The notes: generated by a model from the sequence alone, not told the origin. Numbered from the stretch's first letter, positions 9,001-18,600 are shown. The stretch: 64,000 nucleotides of DNA from Anaerolineales bacterium (GCA_020634855.1 JACKAU010000002.1:1054001-1118000); one strand, 5' to 3'. Numbers and translations are program-made.

Positions 9001-10850
9001 AAGATTTGCTCCGGAGCCAGATAGGCCGCCGTCAGATGCAGCAGCGGCGCTTCGAGCAAATTGCGCCCTTCCTCCAACCGGCCCAAGCCGATCCCGCCCA
9101 ATTTTACGCCGTGTTCAGTTAGAAAAATATTCTCCGGTTTGAGGTTACCGTGGGTGACGCCCCGGCTGTGGATATATTCCAGGGCCAGGGTAATATCCAA
9201 GGCAATATCCAACGACTGATCGACGGACAGAGGTTGGGTATCGGCGGTTAACAGGTCTTGTAAGGTGGAGTCTGTCACAAACTCCTCGACGATGAAGGTG
9301 TAATTGGCCTCAGAACCGACTTCGTAAACCTTAACGACTTGCGGCTGATCAAGGTCGATCAACTGTCGGGCTTGCCGGGTGAATCGTTTGAGGGTTTGCT
9401 CGCTCAGGGCCGGCGATAAAATTTTAACGGCCACAGTGTGCTTAAGCTGCATATCGGTCGCTTTAAGCAGCGTGCCCAGCCGGCTGGTACCGATTTTGCC
9501 TTCAATTAAATAGCGCTCATTGATCGTTTGGCCGGGCAAATTCAACGCCTGACGAGCCTGAAGCGCCGTAATGGCCGTCTCCAACGAGGGATAAATGGCG
9601 AAAAAATCTTGATAGCCGGCCAACTCAATCACCCGCAGCACGCTTTCTGAAGGAGACGCGAGGACAATCGATCCATTTTCCGCCAGTTGGCCGAGCGTGA
9701 CCAGCATTTTAAGGGTGGCAGTGGTGAGCGTGTCAACATGTGACAGATCGATGATCGAATCGGACAAAGTCCCCCGTTCAGCTAAGCCGGTTAACTGCCG
9801 GGCCAGTTGATCAACGCCTTGCTCGTCAAAAATGGTGGTCGGGGTCACCACCGCCGTGGCCTGGTCGGGTATCACCTGCAACTCAACCGCGCCGGTCGGG
9901 GCTAAATCGAGCATCAACCCTTCGTACCCAATTAACACCTCGACCTTGGGCCGGCTGGCATCCTGATCCTGATAGGCCAACGCGTTGGTCTGTATCTCTT
10001 GCAGTTGGGCGTCCGAATAGATGGGGTCGTGGTGAAAAAGAATTAATTTCTTAACGCCGGCGGCGCGGGCAAAATCAATGCCAATAAGCGCCGAACTATG
10101 CCCCCAATCGACCTTTTCCCAACTTTCTTTGAGCGTGTATTGGGCATCAAAAATGAGCGCATCAGCGCCCTTGAAGAAGTTGATATGCGGGTTGACCTTG
10201 GTATCATCGGTCAGTTCTTTGAATTCGGCGTCGCTGGCGTAAACAAACGAACTATGCTCGTCTTCAAAGCGATAACTGTAGGCCCGGCCGGGGTGAGGAT
10301 TCTCGATAGTGTTGATCTTGATTTTACCGAAATAACGCGGTTGTCCGACCACCAGCCGCTCAAAATGAAAGGTCGCCTGCATATACGACAGCGAGATCGG
10401 AAAGTTGACTGACCGCTGTTGATCATGCAAGACCTTCTCCAAATTATGAATGCTGTATATGAAAATTTGGTTGCCCGTCACAAAATTGGGTTGAAAGAAA
10501 GGAAAGCCCTGAATGTGGTCCCAGTGAGCGTGGCTAAAAAAAAGATGGAGCTTGCCCTGACCGCGACCGAAAGGGCCATTCATCAGTTGCCGTCCCAACT
10601 CGCGGAAGCCCGATCCGGCATCGATGACGAACAGTTCGCCTCTGGATCGAATTTCCACACAAGAAGTATTGCCCCCTGCCGTCCCTCGCTGGAGTTGTGA
10701 CAACTGCCTGACATAGGCTTGCACATCGGCCAGGTTGCTGGTATCAATGTCGGGCATGCCGTGAATAGCCTGACAAATTTTCTCTTCGATTTGCTCAGAC
10801 GTGAGAGGAGAGGGAATTGATCCCCGCGTGCCCCAAATTCTTATCTTCAT
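6075..10850 (-). CDS. Five-domain signalling protein: MBL hydrolase, STAS, pseudokinase, AAA ATPase, TPR
   Basis: Domain order in this 1591-residue protein: a metallo-beta-lactamase hydrolase (1-320, metal motif HAHWDH at 107-112, opening MKIRIWGTRGSIP as in COG1235); a STAS/anti-anti-sigma-like domain (about 335-430, IDLSHVDTLTTATL); a Hanks-kinase fold (about 447-710); an AAA/signal-transduction ATPase (Walker A GEPGVGKTS at 747-755, Walker B LLILDDLHWAD near 859-869); and TPR repeats from about 1130 to the end. The kinase part keeps the ATP-anchoring Lys (VAVK, 476) but has HGN in place of HRD (567-569) and GIG in place of DFG (586-588), so it is probably a pseudokinase. The kinase-AAA-TPR portion resembles known PknK/MalT-like regulators; the N-terminal hydrolase and STAS domains are unusual additions. 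No transmembrane segment is seen, so it should be cytoplasmic. Confidence 0.9.
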   Translation of the reverse strand: MKIRIWGTRGSIPSPLTSEQIEEKICQAIHGMPDIDTSNLADVQAYVRQLSQLQRGTAGGNTSCVEIRSRGELFVIDAGSGFRELGRQLMNGPFGRGQGKLHLFFSHAHWDHIQGFPFFQPNFVTGNQIFIYSIHNLEKVLHDQQRSVNFPISLSYMQATFHFERLVVGQPRYFGKIKINTIENPHPGRAYSYRFEDEHSSFVYASDAEFKELTDDTKVNPHINFFKGADALIFDAQYTLKESWEKVDWGHSSALIGIDFARAAGVKKLILFHHDPIYSDAQLQEIQTNALAYQDQDASRPKVEVLIGYEGLMLDLAPTGAVELQVIPDQATAVVTPTTIFDEQGVDQLARQLTGLAERGTLSDSIIDLSHVDTLTTATLKMLVTLGQLAENGSIVLASPSESVLRVIELAGYQDFFAIYPSLETAITALQARQALNLPGQTINERYLIEGKIGTSRLGTLLKATDMQLKHTVAVKILSPALSEQTLKRFTRQARQLIDLDQPQVVKVYEVGSEANYTFIVEEFVTDSTLQDLLTADTQPLSVDQSLDIALDITLALEYIHSRGVTHGNLKPENIFLTEHGVKLGGIGLGRLEEGRNLLEAPLLHLTAAYLAPEQILGQPVDARTDLYALGVVLYQLFTGQLPYIGDDQEILQAHLHQAPHPPREVNPDISPSLEHLILKLLINNPSARYSSAEQARRVSSSLIVSVSDLKHQRRRPLIDREKPLKLLHTCWRQVQSRQGQLVFVTGEPGVGKTSLVQQFAVECEPPVLLIGRCQEPDSSPIYQPFTEALRTYFATVPPELLDEEARRHISHFSRLVPEVHQILPDLPKPPMLEPKQEQLRLMSNLTQFIKQATVERPWLLILDDLHWADRSSLDLLRYLGHHLPTMALLIVATYRDDELERGHALWQTLRDLNSFPNARTITLGRLDHDGVEQVLANIWKQPAPVALTERIYEQTAGNPFYVEEIAKTLVDDGLIIAQAGQWHFPDIEEVRLPRSVREAVWRRIHYLSPDTQSLLRQAAVLGQTFRFDDLREMSGLSEWEVLEHLDVALERQLLWEEPTLGESLLCFSHVEVQYVLYDDMGPLRRRMLHRQAGEALERRALADLNPLAEELAHHFCKADEFDRALVYSIQAARQAQADYANETALVWYTNTLDMLNQLDPRESVSFQRLRLPVHKFLGEVLTLMGRYDEALNHYYSAQALVEAEAMTDGKNRSLADLCGSVATVYERRSEYDAAFKYLEAGLNYLGDDKFNNEAARIFLVGARAFDHQGQLDQAIDWCQRSLVIVSQIRSPEAQQTMAQVFNRLSAICLFRGYFDVVIHFCQESIDIHREIGNVAGEVSPHTHLGVAYFLQGIWAKAEEAYATSLNIAKKVGDIDGYSRASNNLADLYFCRGEWIKAFHFYEENRAVWQQIGMAKDEAKSLSRMAQVHIYRQEWAEALECLARSQAIFTDVGAKDYMPELDRRWGEYWLGTGDLERALVQLHRAVDLAAQQGNPLQEGKSRRMLGEAYLQRSEPEQALAMLDRSLSILNDFNISYEAARTKTILSRAALALGDQKRARQLLTAVAELFESLGAEADLAKVRVLQARINNI

Positions 10851-10972
10851 AAAGTTACTTTAACAGCCAAATTTACGGATTGACCGTGTTTTGGACGGAA
10901 TCGATCACGTTAATCTTAGCACAGAACACCTTCAAACGAAATGATCTGGCCGAAGTTTGGGAACGCAGAAAA

Positions 10973-11097
10973 AGCGAGAGGCTAAAGCCATCGCTCTTTA
11001 TGAAAGTCAAGAAAATAAACAGGGTACGCCGCCGGGCCAACAAACGCGAGGCTAAAGCCATCGCGTTGAAAGAGCGAAGGACGCTAAAGCGCCCTCA
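10973..11097. repeat. Short palindromic repeats with GGCTAAAGCC core
   Basis: Two near copies of GCGAG-GCTAAAGCC-ATCGC lie at 10973-10995 and 11046-11065, each able to fold on itself around GGCTAAAGCC. A partial third copy (GGACGCTAAAGCGCCC) starts at 11079. The same core is in the hairpin at 2642-2697. I see no gene in 10851-11192. Confidence 0.65.
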
Positions 11098-11192
11098 GAC
11101 GGCGCCATCCTAGCCCGCAGGGGCTTCCCGCTTTCAGCACGGGTCTTTTGTCCCCGATTAAAGGCTTGATCATCACCACTTTATCAACCACC

Positions 11193-11243
11193 GGAGCGAC
11201 AAAGCTGGCTTTGTCAAGCGATCAAAGCCAGCTTTGATGCTCC
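11193..11243. repeat. REP-like double hairpin, copy 2
   Basis: This is the cleanest copy of the family. GGAGC and GCTCC enclose two hairpins, GACAAAGC/GCTTTGTC and TCAAAGC/GCTTTGA. The order of the two inner hairpins is inverted relative to the copies at 6017 and 33330, so the element is inserted in the other orientation. Confidence 0.8.
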
Positions 11244-11271
11244 CAGGTAATACACCCGATGTCGATCAGAC

Positions 11272-11588
11272 GTTCCGACTAGTCCGAACACCCGATCAAG
11301 CGGTCGCTCACACCTTCCGACTAGTCGGAACGGTCGAGTTGACGGTCACCCCTATCTTCCCACTAGTCGGAACAGTCGAGTTGACCGTCACCCCTATCTT
11401 CCCACTAGTCGGAACGTCCGAGTTGGCCGTCACTCCTATCTTCCCACTAGTCGGAACGTCCCAGTTGGCGGTCGATCACATCTTCCCACCAGTCGGAACG
11501 TCCCAGTTGACGGTCACCCCTATCTGCCCACCAGTCGGAACGTTCGAGTTGACCGTCACTCCTATCTTCCCACTAGTCGGAACGTCCG
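11272..11588. repeat. Array of eight palindromes with exact 42-bp period
   Basis: Each unit holds a palindrome of the form TTCCSACTAGTCSGAA; the second unit, TTCCGACTAGTCGGAA, is perfect. The centre word (ACTAGTC, or ACCAGTC in two units) begins at 11278, 11320, 11362, 11404, 11446, 11488, 11530 and 11572, always 42 bases apart. Between palindromes lies a less conserved GAGTTGACCGTCACCCCTATC-like segment. A frame is open across it and would encode a 14-residue repeat, but its only start is a TTG inside the preceding REP element without a ribosome binding site. I treat it as non-coding. Confidence 0.85.
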
Positions 11589-11646
11589 ATCACGATGGTG
11601 ATCGAACCTCCGGCGCGCCCCGAAGCACTGATCGAGACCGCGAATA

Positions 11647-11706
11647 GCCGATAGCTGACCGCCGACCGCCGATAACTGACCGCTGACCGCTGATAGCTGA
11701 CCGCTT
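11647..11706. repeat. GCTGACCGC low-complexity repeat, copy 1
   Basis: Back-to-back variants of GATAGCTGACCGCCGACCGC fill this segment just past the 3' end of the glycosyltransferase gene. The same wording occurs at 29480-29575 and 30308-30375, the latter at the 3' end of another glycosyltransferase gene. Confidence 0.7.
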
Positions 11707-11718
11707 ATTCACCGATTT

Positions 11719-12675
11719 CTACAAGTTTACATCAGTTAGCAAGCTTTCGAGGTACGTGTTGCTGACCTGCGGACTGCGTTTGACGGCGGCGCGTTTGGCT
11801 AGCCAGCGCGGCAACGCCCACAAGCCGGCCAGTTGACCTTTGAGCCGAGCGCGAGCGGCCTCGCCGCGCCAGGCGCGGGCCGCCTCGAAGGCGATTTTGA
11901 GCTGGGCCTGAATAATCGGCCGCCAGTAGCGCCGGAAGAGGAAGCCCGGTAAATCTTTGGCCAGCACCAAAATGGTGTTGCGCCCGGTGTAGTAGCTGGC
12001 GATGACGCCGCCGCCGGTAGCGCTTAGTTGGTGGTAGACCACCGCTTGGGGCGCGAACACAGCCCGATACCCGGCCAACTGGGCTCGCCAATTGAGATCG
12101 ACATCTTCCAGGTACATGAACAGATCTTCGTCAAACAGACCGATCTCATCCAGCATGGCCCGCCGGTAGGCCACTGCGCCGCCGCAGCCGCCGAAGATGT
12201 ACGTGTCCTGATCGAACTGGCCGTGATCGTCCTGCCATACCCCTCGATTGATGGGGATACCGTCAGCGCCAAAGGCATCCCCGGCCGAGTGCAACTTGTG
12301 GCGCTGATCGAACAGCAAGATTTTGCTGGCCACGATCCCCGCTTCGGGATAGGCTGCCAGCGCCTCGACAATGGCTTCAGCCCAGCCGGGAGCCACTTCG
12401 GTGTCGTTGTTTAAGGGCACGATGATCTGGCCGCTGGCCTGAGCCACCCCCCGATTGATCGCGCCGGTGTAGCCCAGGTTATCGCCAAATTCCAAGACCT
12501 TGACTTCGGGAAATTCGCGCCGGGTCAGCGGCAGCGACTCATCGGTGGAGCCGTTATCGGCCAGAATAATTTCCAGATGCGGGTATGTCTGGCGACGGAG
12601 CGCGTTGAAGCAGATGGGCAAATGGTGCGCGCCGTTGTAATGCGGAATGATAATGGTTAGCAGCGGTTCAGACAT
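11719..12675 (-). CDS. Family 2 glycosyltransferase
   Basis: The 318-residue protein has the GT-A nucleotide-sugar fold of family 2: LLTIIIPHYNG near the start, the DNGSTD segment, a donor-site NNDTEV, and LFDEDLFMYLEDVDLNWR, as in rhamnosyltransferase-like enzymes of the WbbL group. It likely adds a sugar to a cell-surface polysaccharide. I chose the ATG at 12675; a TTG six codons earlier is possible. Either way the start overlaps the end of the upstream RmlD-like gene, which supports a shared operon and a rhamnose-type donor sugar. Confidence 0.88.
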   Translation of the reverse strand: MSEPLLTIIIPHYNGAHHLPICFNALRRQTYPHLEIILADNGSTDESLPLTRREFPEVKVLEFGDNLGYTGAINRGVAQASGQIIVPLNNDTEVAPGWAEAIVEALAAYPEAGIVASKILLFDQRHKLHSAGDAFGADGIPINRGVWQDDHGQFDQDTYIFGGCGGAVAYRRAMLDEIGLFDEDLFMYLEDVDLNWRAQLAGYRAVFAPQAVVYHQLSATGGGVIASYYTGRNTILVLAKDLPGFLFRRYWRPIIQAQLKIAFEAARAWRGEAARARLKGQLAGLWALPRWLAKRAAVKRSPQVSNTYLESLLTDVNL

Positions 12676-13510
12676 CACCACGTCTTGACGCAAAGTGGGC
12701 CGTTAGAGCTTCTTGCCACGGTCGCAATTCAATGCCTAAGGCCGCGCCTTTGGTGTTCGCCAACGGCGCAAAAGGCGGCACCATCGAGGGGCGGCTATAT
12801 TCGGCTAAGGTGATGGGGTGGATCGGTACGTCTTCTCGCCCGCCCAAACGCAGCACTTCCTGAGCGTACTCATAGCGAGAACAATACCCGGCGTTGGTAA
12901 AATGGTAAATCCCATAAGCTCGGGTCCGGACTAATTGGGCCACAGCCGCCGCCAAATCCAGCGTATAAGTCGGGTTGCTGACTTCATCCGTGACCACCCG
13001 CAGTTCGCCAAATTTGTCGGCTGCCGCCAGAATCTTTTCCGGAAACATGTGACCGCCGCCGTAAACCCAGGCCGTACGGACAATGTACAACCCGTTCTTA
13101 AGATAGTGAGCGGCCATCTGCTCCCCGGATCGCTTCGAACTGCCGTAGGGGTTGATGGGGTTGGGTTTATCATCCTCCCCATAAGGCCGATCCGACCGGC
13201 CGTTGAACACCTCATTGGTTGAAATGTAAACCATTTCGGCATTGCAGCGCAAGCAGGCGTGGGCCACATTCTGCGTACCAAAGGCATTGACGCTAAAGGC
13301 GGCATCGGGGTCTTGGGCGCAGCCATCGACGTTGGTCATCGCGGCGCAGTGAATAACCAACTCAGGGTAGAATTCGGAAATTTTTTGAACAATGGTGTGA
13401 TCGCGAACATCGTAGCGGGGGATATCTAAAACATCGAAATCTTGTTCTTCTAAAACTTGCTTGACGGCCTGACCGAGTTGCCCGGTAATGCCGGTAATAA
13501 TGGTACGCAT
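12668..13510 (-). CDS. dTDP-4-dehydrorhamnose reductase-like SDR protein
   Basis: The 280-residue protein is an extended short-chain dehydrogenase: N-terminal nucleotide motif ITGITGQLGQ, catalytic YGSSK (Tyr-x3-Lys), the STNEVFNG segment and RTAWVYGG, all as in RmlD. RmlD makes dTDP-L-rhamnose in the cytoplasm. The next gene is a glycosyltransferase that overlaps its 3' end. The start follows AAGGAGACCCC. No rmlA, rmlB or rmlC is in the window, so another sugar-nucleotide substrate remains possible. Confidence 0.85.
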   Translation of the reverse strand: MRTIITGITGQLGQAVKQVLEEQDFDVLDIPRYDVRDHTIVQKISEFYPELVIHCAAMTNVDGCAQDPDAAFSVNAFGTQNVAHACLRCNAEMVYISTNEVFNGRSDRPYGEDDKPNPINPYGSSKRSGEQMAAHYLKNGLYIVRTAWVYGGGHMFPEKILAAADKFGELRVVTDEVSNPTYTLDLAAAVAQLVRTRAYGIYHFTNAGYCSRYEYAQEVLRLGGREDVPIHPITLAEYSRPSMVPPFAPLANTKGAALGIELRPWQEALTAHFASRRGDV

Positions 13511-13541
13511 GGGGTCTCCTTGTGGTCTGATAGATGCGGGA

Positions 13542-15308
13542 TTAACGCAGTCCCGGTAATGGATCGCGCCCGGATTTGGATTGACTGTCGCTTAGATGCC
13601 GGCGCACAAAGTTGACAAATACATTCAGGGCCATAATCGGCCACGGGATGATCAGTCCGATGATGGCTGCCACCAAGATTTCCAGCAAACTGGTTACCTG
13701 CCAAAACATCAAATTAACCGAGGGCAAATATCCGTTGATCACCAAACCATTTTGAACAAACGCCCAAAATAAAGGCAGGGCCAGAACAAATACGGTCAAA
13801 AGACTATAGCCGTAACCGGTACTGAGCAGAGTCAACCAATTCCGTTCATCGATGAGCATCAGGAACAATAGCACTAACGCCCCGCCGGCCAAGAAGCTGA
13901 CGCCCATTCGGCGGGCAACATCAAACGGCATCGCCGCCAACTCGAAAGCGCTGATGGAGTAACTGTGACCTTGAAGTTGAAAAAGGGTATGATAAAGCGC
14001 CAGGGTCACTATAGTCGCAATTAGGATGAGGCCGGCGTGCGCGTTGCGCCGCCGCCACAGGACGAAAAACCAGCTAAAAGCTAAAACGACCGCCGCCAAA
14101 AAGCGCGGCCAACGCGCCCCCTGAATCACGTTATGACGGGCGGCGGCCATTGCGGCATCGGCTGATTTCTGGGTCAGGAGGGCCAGTTGTAGCGCACCGT
14201 TGATGTTGTTCTCGGCCAAATTATTGGCTGCCTGCTCGATATCGGTGAACAGCGAGTCAGGCAAGTGAGCTTCCGGTCCTTGAATGCTGGCTAAGTAACG
14301 CTCGGCCAGGGTCAGTCGCTGCCGGGTGAGGGCGATTTGAGCCAAGGTTTGATGTTCTAAGCTCAGATTCAACATCTCGAACAGAATGCGCCCTTGGGCT
14401 TGATGCGGGGCCGGCAGGCCGAGCAGCATGGCCACGGTGGGGGCAATATCGGTTTGAGCGATTACGCTGTACTGTCCTGAAGTCAGGCCGTACCCATTCA
14501 TCACCAGCGGTTGCTGGGCCACTTCGATTTCCGCGCCGCCTGATCCACCGGATGAAATATGGCCGCGGTCGCTTAAAATGACCAATACGGAGGTATCCAG
14601 ATTCATAATCCGGCTGATTTGGCCGATGTAATTGTCCAAGCGAATCGCCGCGGCCCGGTAGGCATCGCTTGAGGTTCCCCCTTGCTGAGATGCAGCAAAA
14701 TCGAGGCCGGTGAATTGGATCAAGAGTAAATCGACCTGATCCTCTTTCAACAGCGGCAGGGCCACATTCAGGATGGTTTGATCAGCTTCCGGGCCGGAGG
14801 ACTCCACCAAAAAGGTTTCATCCAAGTCTTCACGTGGCACCAAGCCACGCCAATCGGCCAGACCCAAGAGGGCGGTTTTGAGGTGGGCTTCGTGAGCGCG
14901 GGCGAAAATAGAGTCGGTTTCGGGCACAGCCATGGCCTCAAACAGTAGGTCAATCGGGGCCGCGCCGTTCAACTCCGGCGAAGCGCCGGTGATCAAGGTC
15001 ATCCGCGCGGTTTGAGAGTAGGTCGGCGGGGCGCTTTGGATGGTACTGCTGACCCCCGTTTGAGCTAATTGCTCGATAACCGGCAGGTCGAATGATTGAA
15101 AATCCTCATCACCCAGGCCGCTGAGTAACACTATTACCACTTTAGCTGTCTTAGGTAAAGTCAATGGTTCGGCCGGCAGCGTATCGCCATGTAGCGGTGG
15201 CCGGTATTGACGAGCCGATTCGTACAAGGCCCGGAGCCAGGCTTCGGCGCCAATGATAAGCCCCAGGAGGATACAGATACTAAAAAGAACAGGGAGATAT
15301 TTCTTCAT
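13542..15308 (-). CDS. Membrane protein with alkaline-phosphatase-superfamily (phosphodiesterase-like) domain
   Basis: The 588-residue protein has an N-terminal transmembrane anchor (about residues 4-24) and an extracytoplasmic domain of the type I phosphodiesterase/alkaline phosphatase superfamily. Recognisable parts are VVIVLLSGLGDED, the Thr-rich TARMTLITGASP segment and LVILSDRGHISSGGSGG. About five C-terminal hydrophobic segments lie between residues 405 and 570. It ends 32 bases before the RmlD-like gene and probably shares its transcript. A role in modifying surface phospho-conjugates is a guess from context. The expected metal ligands cannot all be confirmed by eye. Confidence 0.75.
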   Translation of the reverse strand: MKKYLPVLFSICILLGLIIGAEAWLRALYESARQYRPPLHGDTLPAEPLTLPKTAKVVIVLLSGLGDEDFQSFDLPVIEQLAQTGVSSTIQSAPPTYSQTARMTLITGASPELNGAAPIDLLFEAMAVPETDSIFARAHEAHLKTALLGLADWRGLVPREDLDETFLVESSGPEADQTILNVALPLLKEDQVDLLLIQFTGLDFAASQQGGTSSDAYRAAAIRLDNYIGQISRIMNLDTSVLVILSDRGHISSGGSGGAEIEVAQQPLVMNGYGLTSGQYSVIAQTDIAPTVAMLLGLPAPHQAQGRILFEMLNLSLEHQTLAQIALTRQRLTLAERYLASIQGPEAHLPDSLFTDIEQAANNLAENNINGALQLALLTQKSADAAMAAARHNVIQGARWPRFLAAVVLAFSWFFVLWRRRNAHAGLILIATIVTLALYHTLFQLQGHSYSISAFELAAMPFDVARRMGVSFLAGGALVLLFLMLIDERNWLTLLSTGYGYSLLTVFVLALPLFWAFVQNGLVINGYLPSVNLMFWQVTSLLEILVAAIIGLIIPWPIMALNVFVNFVRRHLSDSQSKSGRDPLPGLR

Positions 15309-15698
15309 AATAATAATAATGGTCGATGAAACTGGTCAATAAAATTATACCAGGCTTTAGAGAAAATAATATTACATCGGTTTTGAATTATAAGCTTAAC
15401 TTTGCCCGGTTAAAAGTCTTAGAGTATTATTTTGCGTTTGGGGGTCATTTTTGGAAATTTAGTTAAAGCTGTGTAACATGCAGCGATATTCTGGGCAATG
15501 TATTCCTGAAATTTGTATAAATTTGCCTTAATTATAAGATTTTGTACACTAAACAAACATTTCTATAAGCATTGTGACTTGTAAACATTCCAGCGTCAAC
15601 GTTGTTTATAAAAACGCTTTATAGTTAACAGTTCAGAAGAAGACATATTTTGGGACGAATAGTCTTCTCAATTTAATGGGAGCGATGGGATTAAGACC
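15309..15698. other. AT-rich divergent intergenic region
   Basis: These 390 bases separate two divergent genes and are clearly richer in A and T than the flanking genes. A possible plus-strand promoter is TTGCCT at 15523 and TACACT at 15545 with a 16-base spacer; I hold it weakly. I see no open frame, repeat or strong hairpin. Confidence 0.5.
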
Positions 15699-18600
15699 AT
15701 GGAAGGAAATGTAGCTGAATTAGAACGTCGTTATCAAACTTTGCTCAAAGATTATCAATCGGGCAGAGTTGATGAAACCACGTTCATCTCAGAAGTAGAC
15801 AAGCTCCAATTTAAGGATGATTGGGGTAGATATTGGATGCTCGGCGCTCAAACCGGCGAATGGCATTATTATGACGGGCAAGCCTGGCATCGCGCCGATC
15901 CCCGTGAGGCCGACAAACTACCTTTTCTCGATAGCGATGGCCGCTACTGGCAAAAAGGCATTAAAAGCGGCGAATGGTACTACTACGAAGCCGCCACCGG
16001 CGAGTGGGTCAAACCGAACGACGGCGGAATGCCCGGCTCGTTTGCCCCGACCGCCCCGGCCAGCCCAACCGCTCAGGCCGGGCAATGGCCTGGCTCTCAG
16101 GCTTTTGCCGGAGCCGCCTCGGCCGGCGCGGCTGTTGCGACCGGACAGGTTGACTCGCAGCTTTATCAAGATGATGACGGGCGCTACTGGGCAATGGGCG
16201 CTAAATCAAACTCGTGGTACTTTTATGATCAAGATGGCTGGCATCCGGCCGACGAGTTTCAGGCCAGAACCGGTTCCCGAAACCCCCAACCACAGTTCTA
16301 CACCCCCCAACAACAGACAACTCCCTTCCAGCCGGCGTCTGACTCTCGCGCCGCCCAAGTTTATAGCGCACCGCCGGCTCAGGGCTACGCCCCACAACCC
16401 CAATACCCCGCTTACCAACAACCGGCGGGTTATGCGCAACCTGCGCCGCCGGCCTCAGCCCCCAGCGGTGATTGGTACTACCATGATGGTAAACAGTGGC
16501 TAAAGTATTCGTCCGGCGAGCCGGCGGAAGGGCCTGTGCCGGATGTAGGCGCAATGCCCGATCAGAAAACAGAAGAGGTATCTACAGCCGAGATCAAGGC
16601 TGAACCAAAAACCGGCAAAAAGAGTGAACCGGTTGTCGCCGAGTTTTTCGATGATGACGATGAAGATATCGAAGTCGTTGATGTCGAGGTCATTCCTGTT
16701 TACGATCCGGAGCCGGACATAGAACCGGAACCGGAGCCGGTGCCCGCCCCTCAACCTAAAGTTGAGCCGGAGCCGGAGCCAGAACCGGAACCGACCCCCG
16801 AGACAATCCAGCCATCAGCGCCGGCCCGTTTCGAGATGGAAGATCGCACTCACGTGCCGCGCCGTTCCGATGAAATACGGCCGCGCCGCACCCAAACCGG
16901 AAACCTGACGGGCAGTTCTGACCCTGATGAGCGACCATTGAGACGACAAACCGCGTCTCGACCGGCAGCCCCGGTTAGACGCACGCCAACCGATCCCAAC
17001 CGTTCTGTGCCTCCGCGCCAGCGGTCGGGCGCGCACGATCCGACAATTGTTATTCCGACCACTGCGGCCGGGTCCACGGGATCGCCATCTGCCCCAACTC
17101 AAGCCGTTAAACCGCAGTCGCCGTCTCAAACCGAACAACGGCGCGCGCGTGAAAATACCGTTCCAATGGAACCGATCAAACCGGCCAGCCCGGCGCCAAT
17201 GCCGGTGGCCAGAGAGAAAACCGGTCCGATGCCGCCGCCCGCCAGCCGGCATCGACAAGCGACTCAAGAACTACCTAAAATTACGGTTCCACCTTCACCG
17301 ACTCCGGCGGCATCGCCGGCGCCGACGCCAAAAACACAAACTCAGCCGTTACCCGCCGCACCCTCTAAACCCGTCCCTGCTGCTAAACCGGTTCCGGTTC
17401 CTGTCCCGGCGGTTGAGCCTGCTTCAGAAAAACAGGAAGAAAAAGAAGGGTATACGCTGGGGGATATTTTGCGTTCGTTCCCCAGCACCGTGTGGACGGG
17501 CATTGCCGGCATCGCAGTTTTGATTATCGCCGCTATTCTGATTATTGCCGGAGTTATGTATGGCAGTAATTTCTTTGGGTTCGACTCCAGCGTGGCTGAG
17601 GCCAACCCAACCCCCACGCTCGACAGCGGCTTGGCGCTAAACACGACGCCCACGCCCGGCCCGACGGCCGAAAATTCAGGGCCGGTCAATACACCCACCC
17701 CGGTGACGTACGCATCCTACAGCAATTCCGACCTAGAGGTTCGGATGGACTACCCGGACAATTGGTTGGACAACGAGGTGGAAAACACGGTTATCCTGGC
17801 TCCTGATACCGACGGTCTGATTGCCGATAGTATCAAGGGGGCCACCATGCGGATTGGCCAGTCTGATGAAGAAGATATCGCCATATCCGATTTGTTAACT
17901 GAAGTTTTAGACCAATTTCCGGAAGACGCGGAAACGCTAAATGAAGGCACTATCAGCATCGCTTCGCAAACCTGGACTTCAACCCAGATAAGATTTGACA
18001 ATGAGGATTTAGGCGGTCAGGGCATTGCCACCATCGCAGTAACCACTAAAGACGGCATCGGCTACTATCTAATTGCCGCAGCGCCGGCACAAGAGTGGAA
18101 CAGCGTCCAACCGTTATTCCAAGGGGTGATCAACAGTTTTGAATTTGTGAGCGCCGAAGAATTGGCTAAGGCCCAACCTACCCCAACCTCACGCGCCGCC
18201 GCTACCACAACAGCAGCGGATAGCGCCGCGGCTGACGAAGAAGACGCAACACCTTCCGCCGCCGCTGCTTCTAAGGAAGAAGAATCGGACGACGCGACCT
18301 CGACCCCCACTCCCACCCGAACTCCTAGCCCGACGCCGACTCCGGTAGTAGAGGCGACGCCGCTGGTCTACGCCGTCCAATCAGGCGATACGCTACTGGC
18401 CATTGCCGTTAAATTTGGCGTTGATATCGACCTACTGGCTCAAGAAAACGGCATCGATGATCCGGCCTCATTGCAGGTTGATCAAGAGTTAGTTATCCCT
18501 TATACGTCCGAGGAATTAGCGGCTTATAATGCCAGCAACGGCGCCGTCGTTCCGGATGCAGAAGATGAAGAAACAACCAATGATGAAGAAACTACTGACG

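Noticed and set aside
11272..11588. CRISPR array
   Set aside because: The segments between palindromes are near-identical and not unique spacers, and no cas gene is present.
11234..11647. Open frame of 137 codons over the 42-bp array with a 14-residue repeat
   Set aside because: It starts with TTG inside a REP element, lacks a ribosome binding site, and stays open because 42 is a multiple of three. The conserved part is the DNA palindrome.
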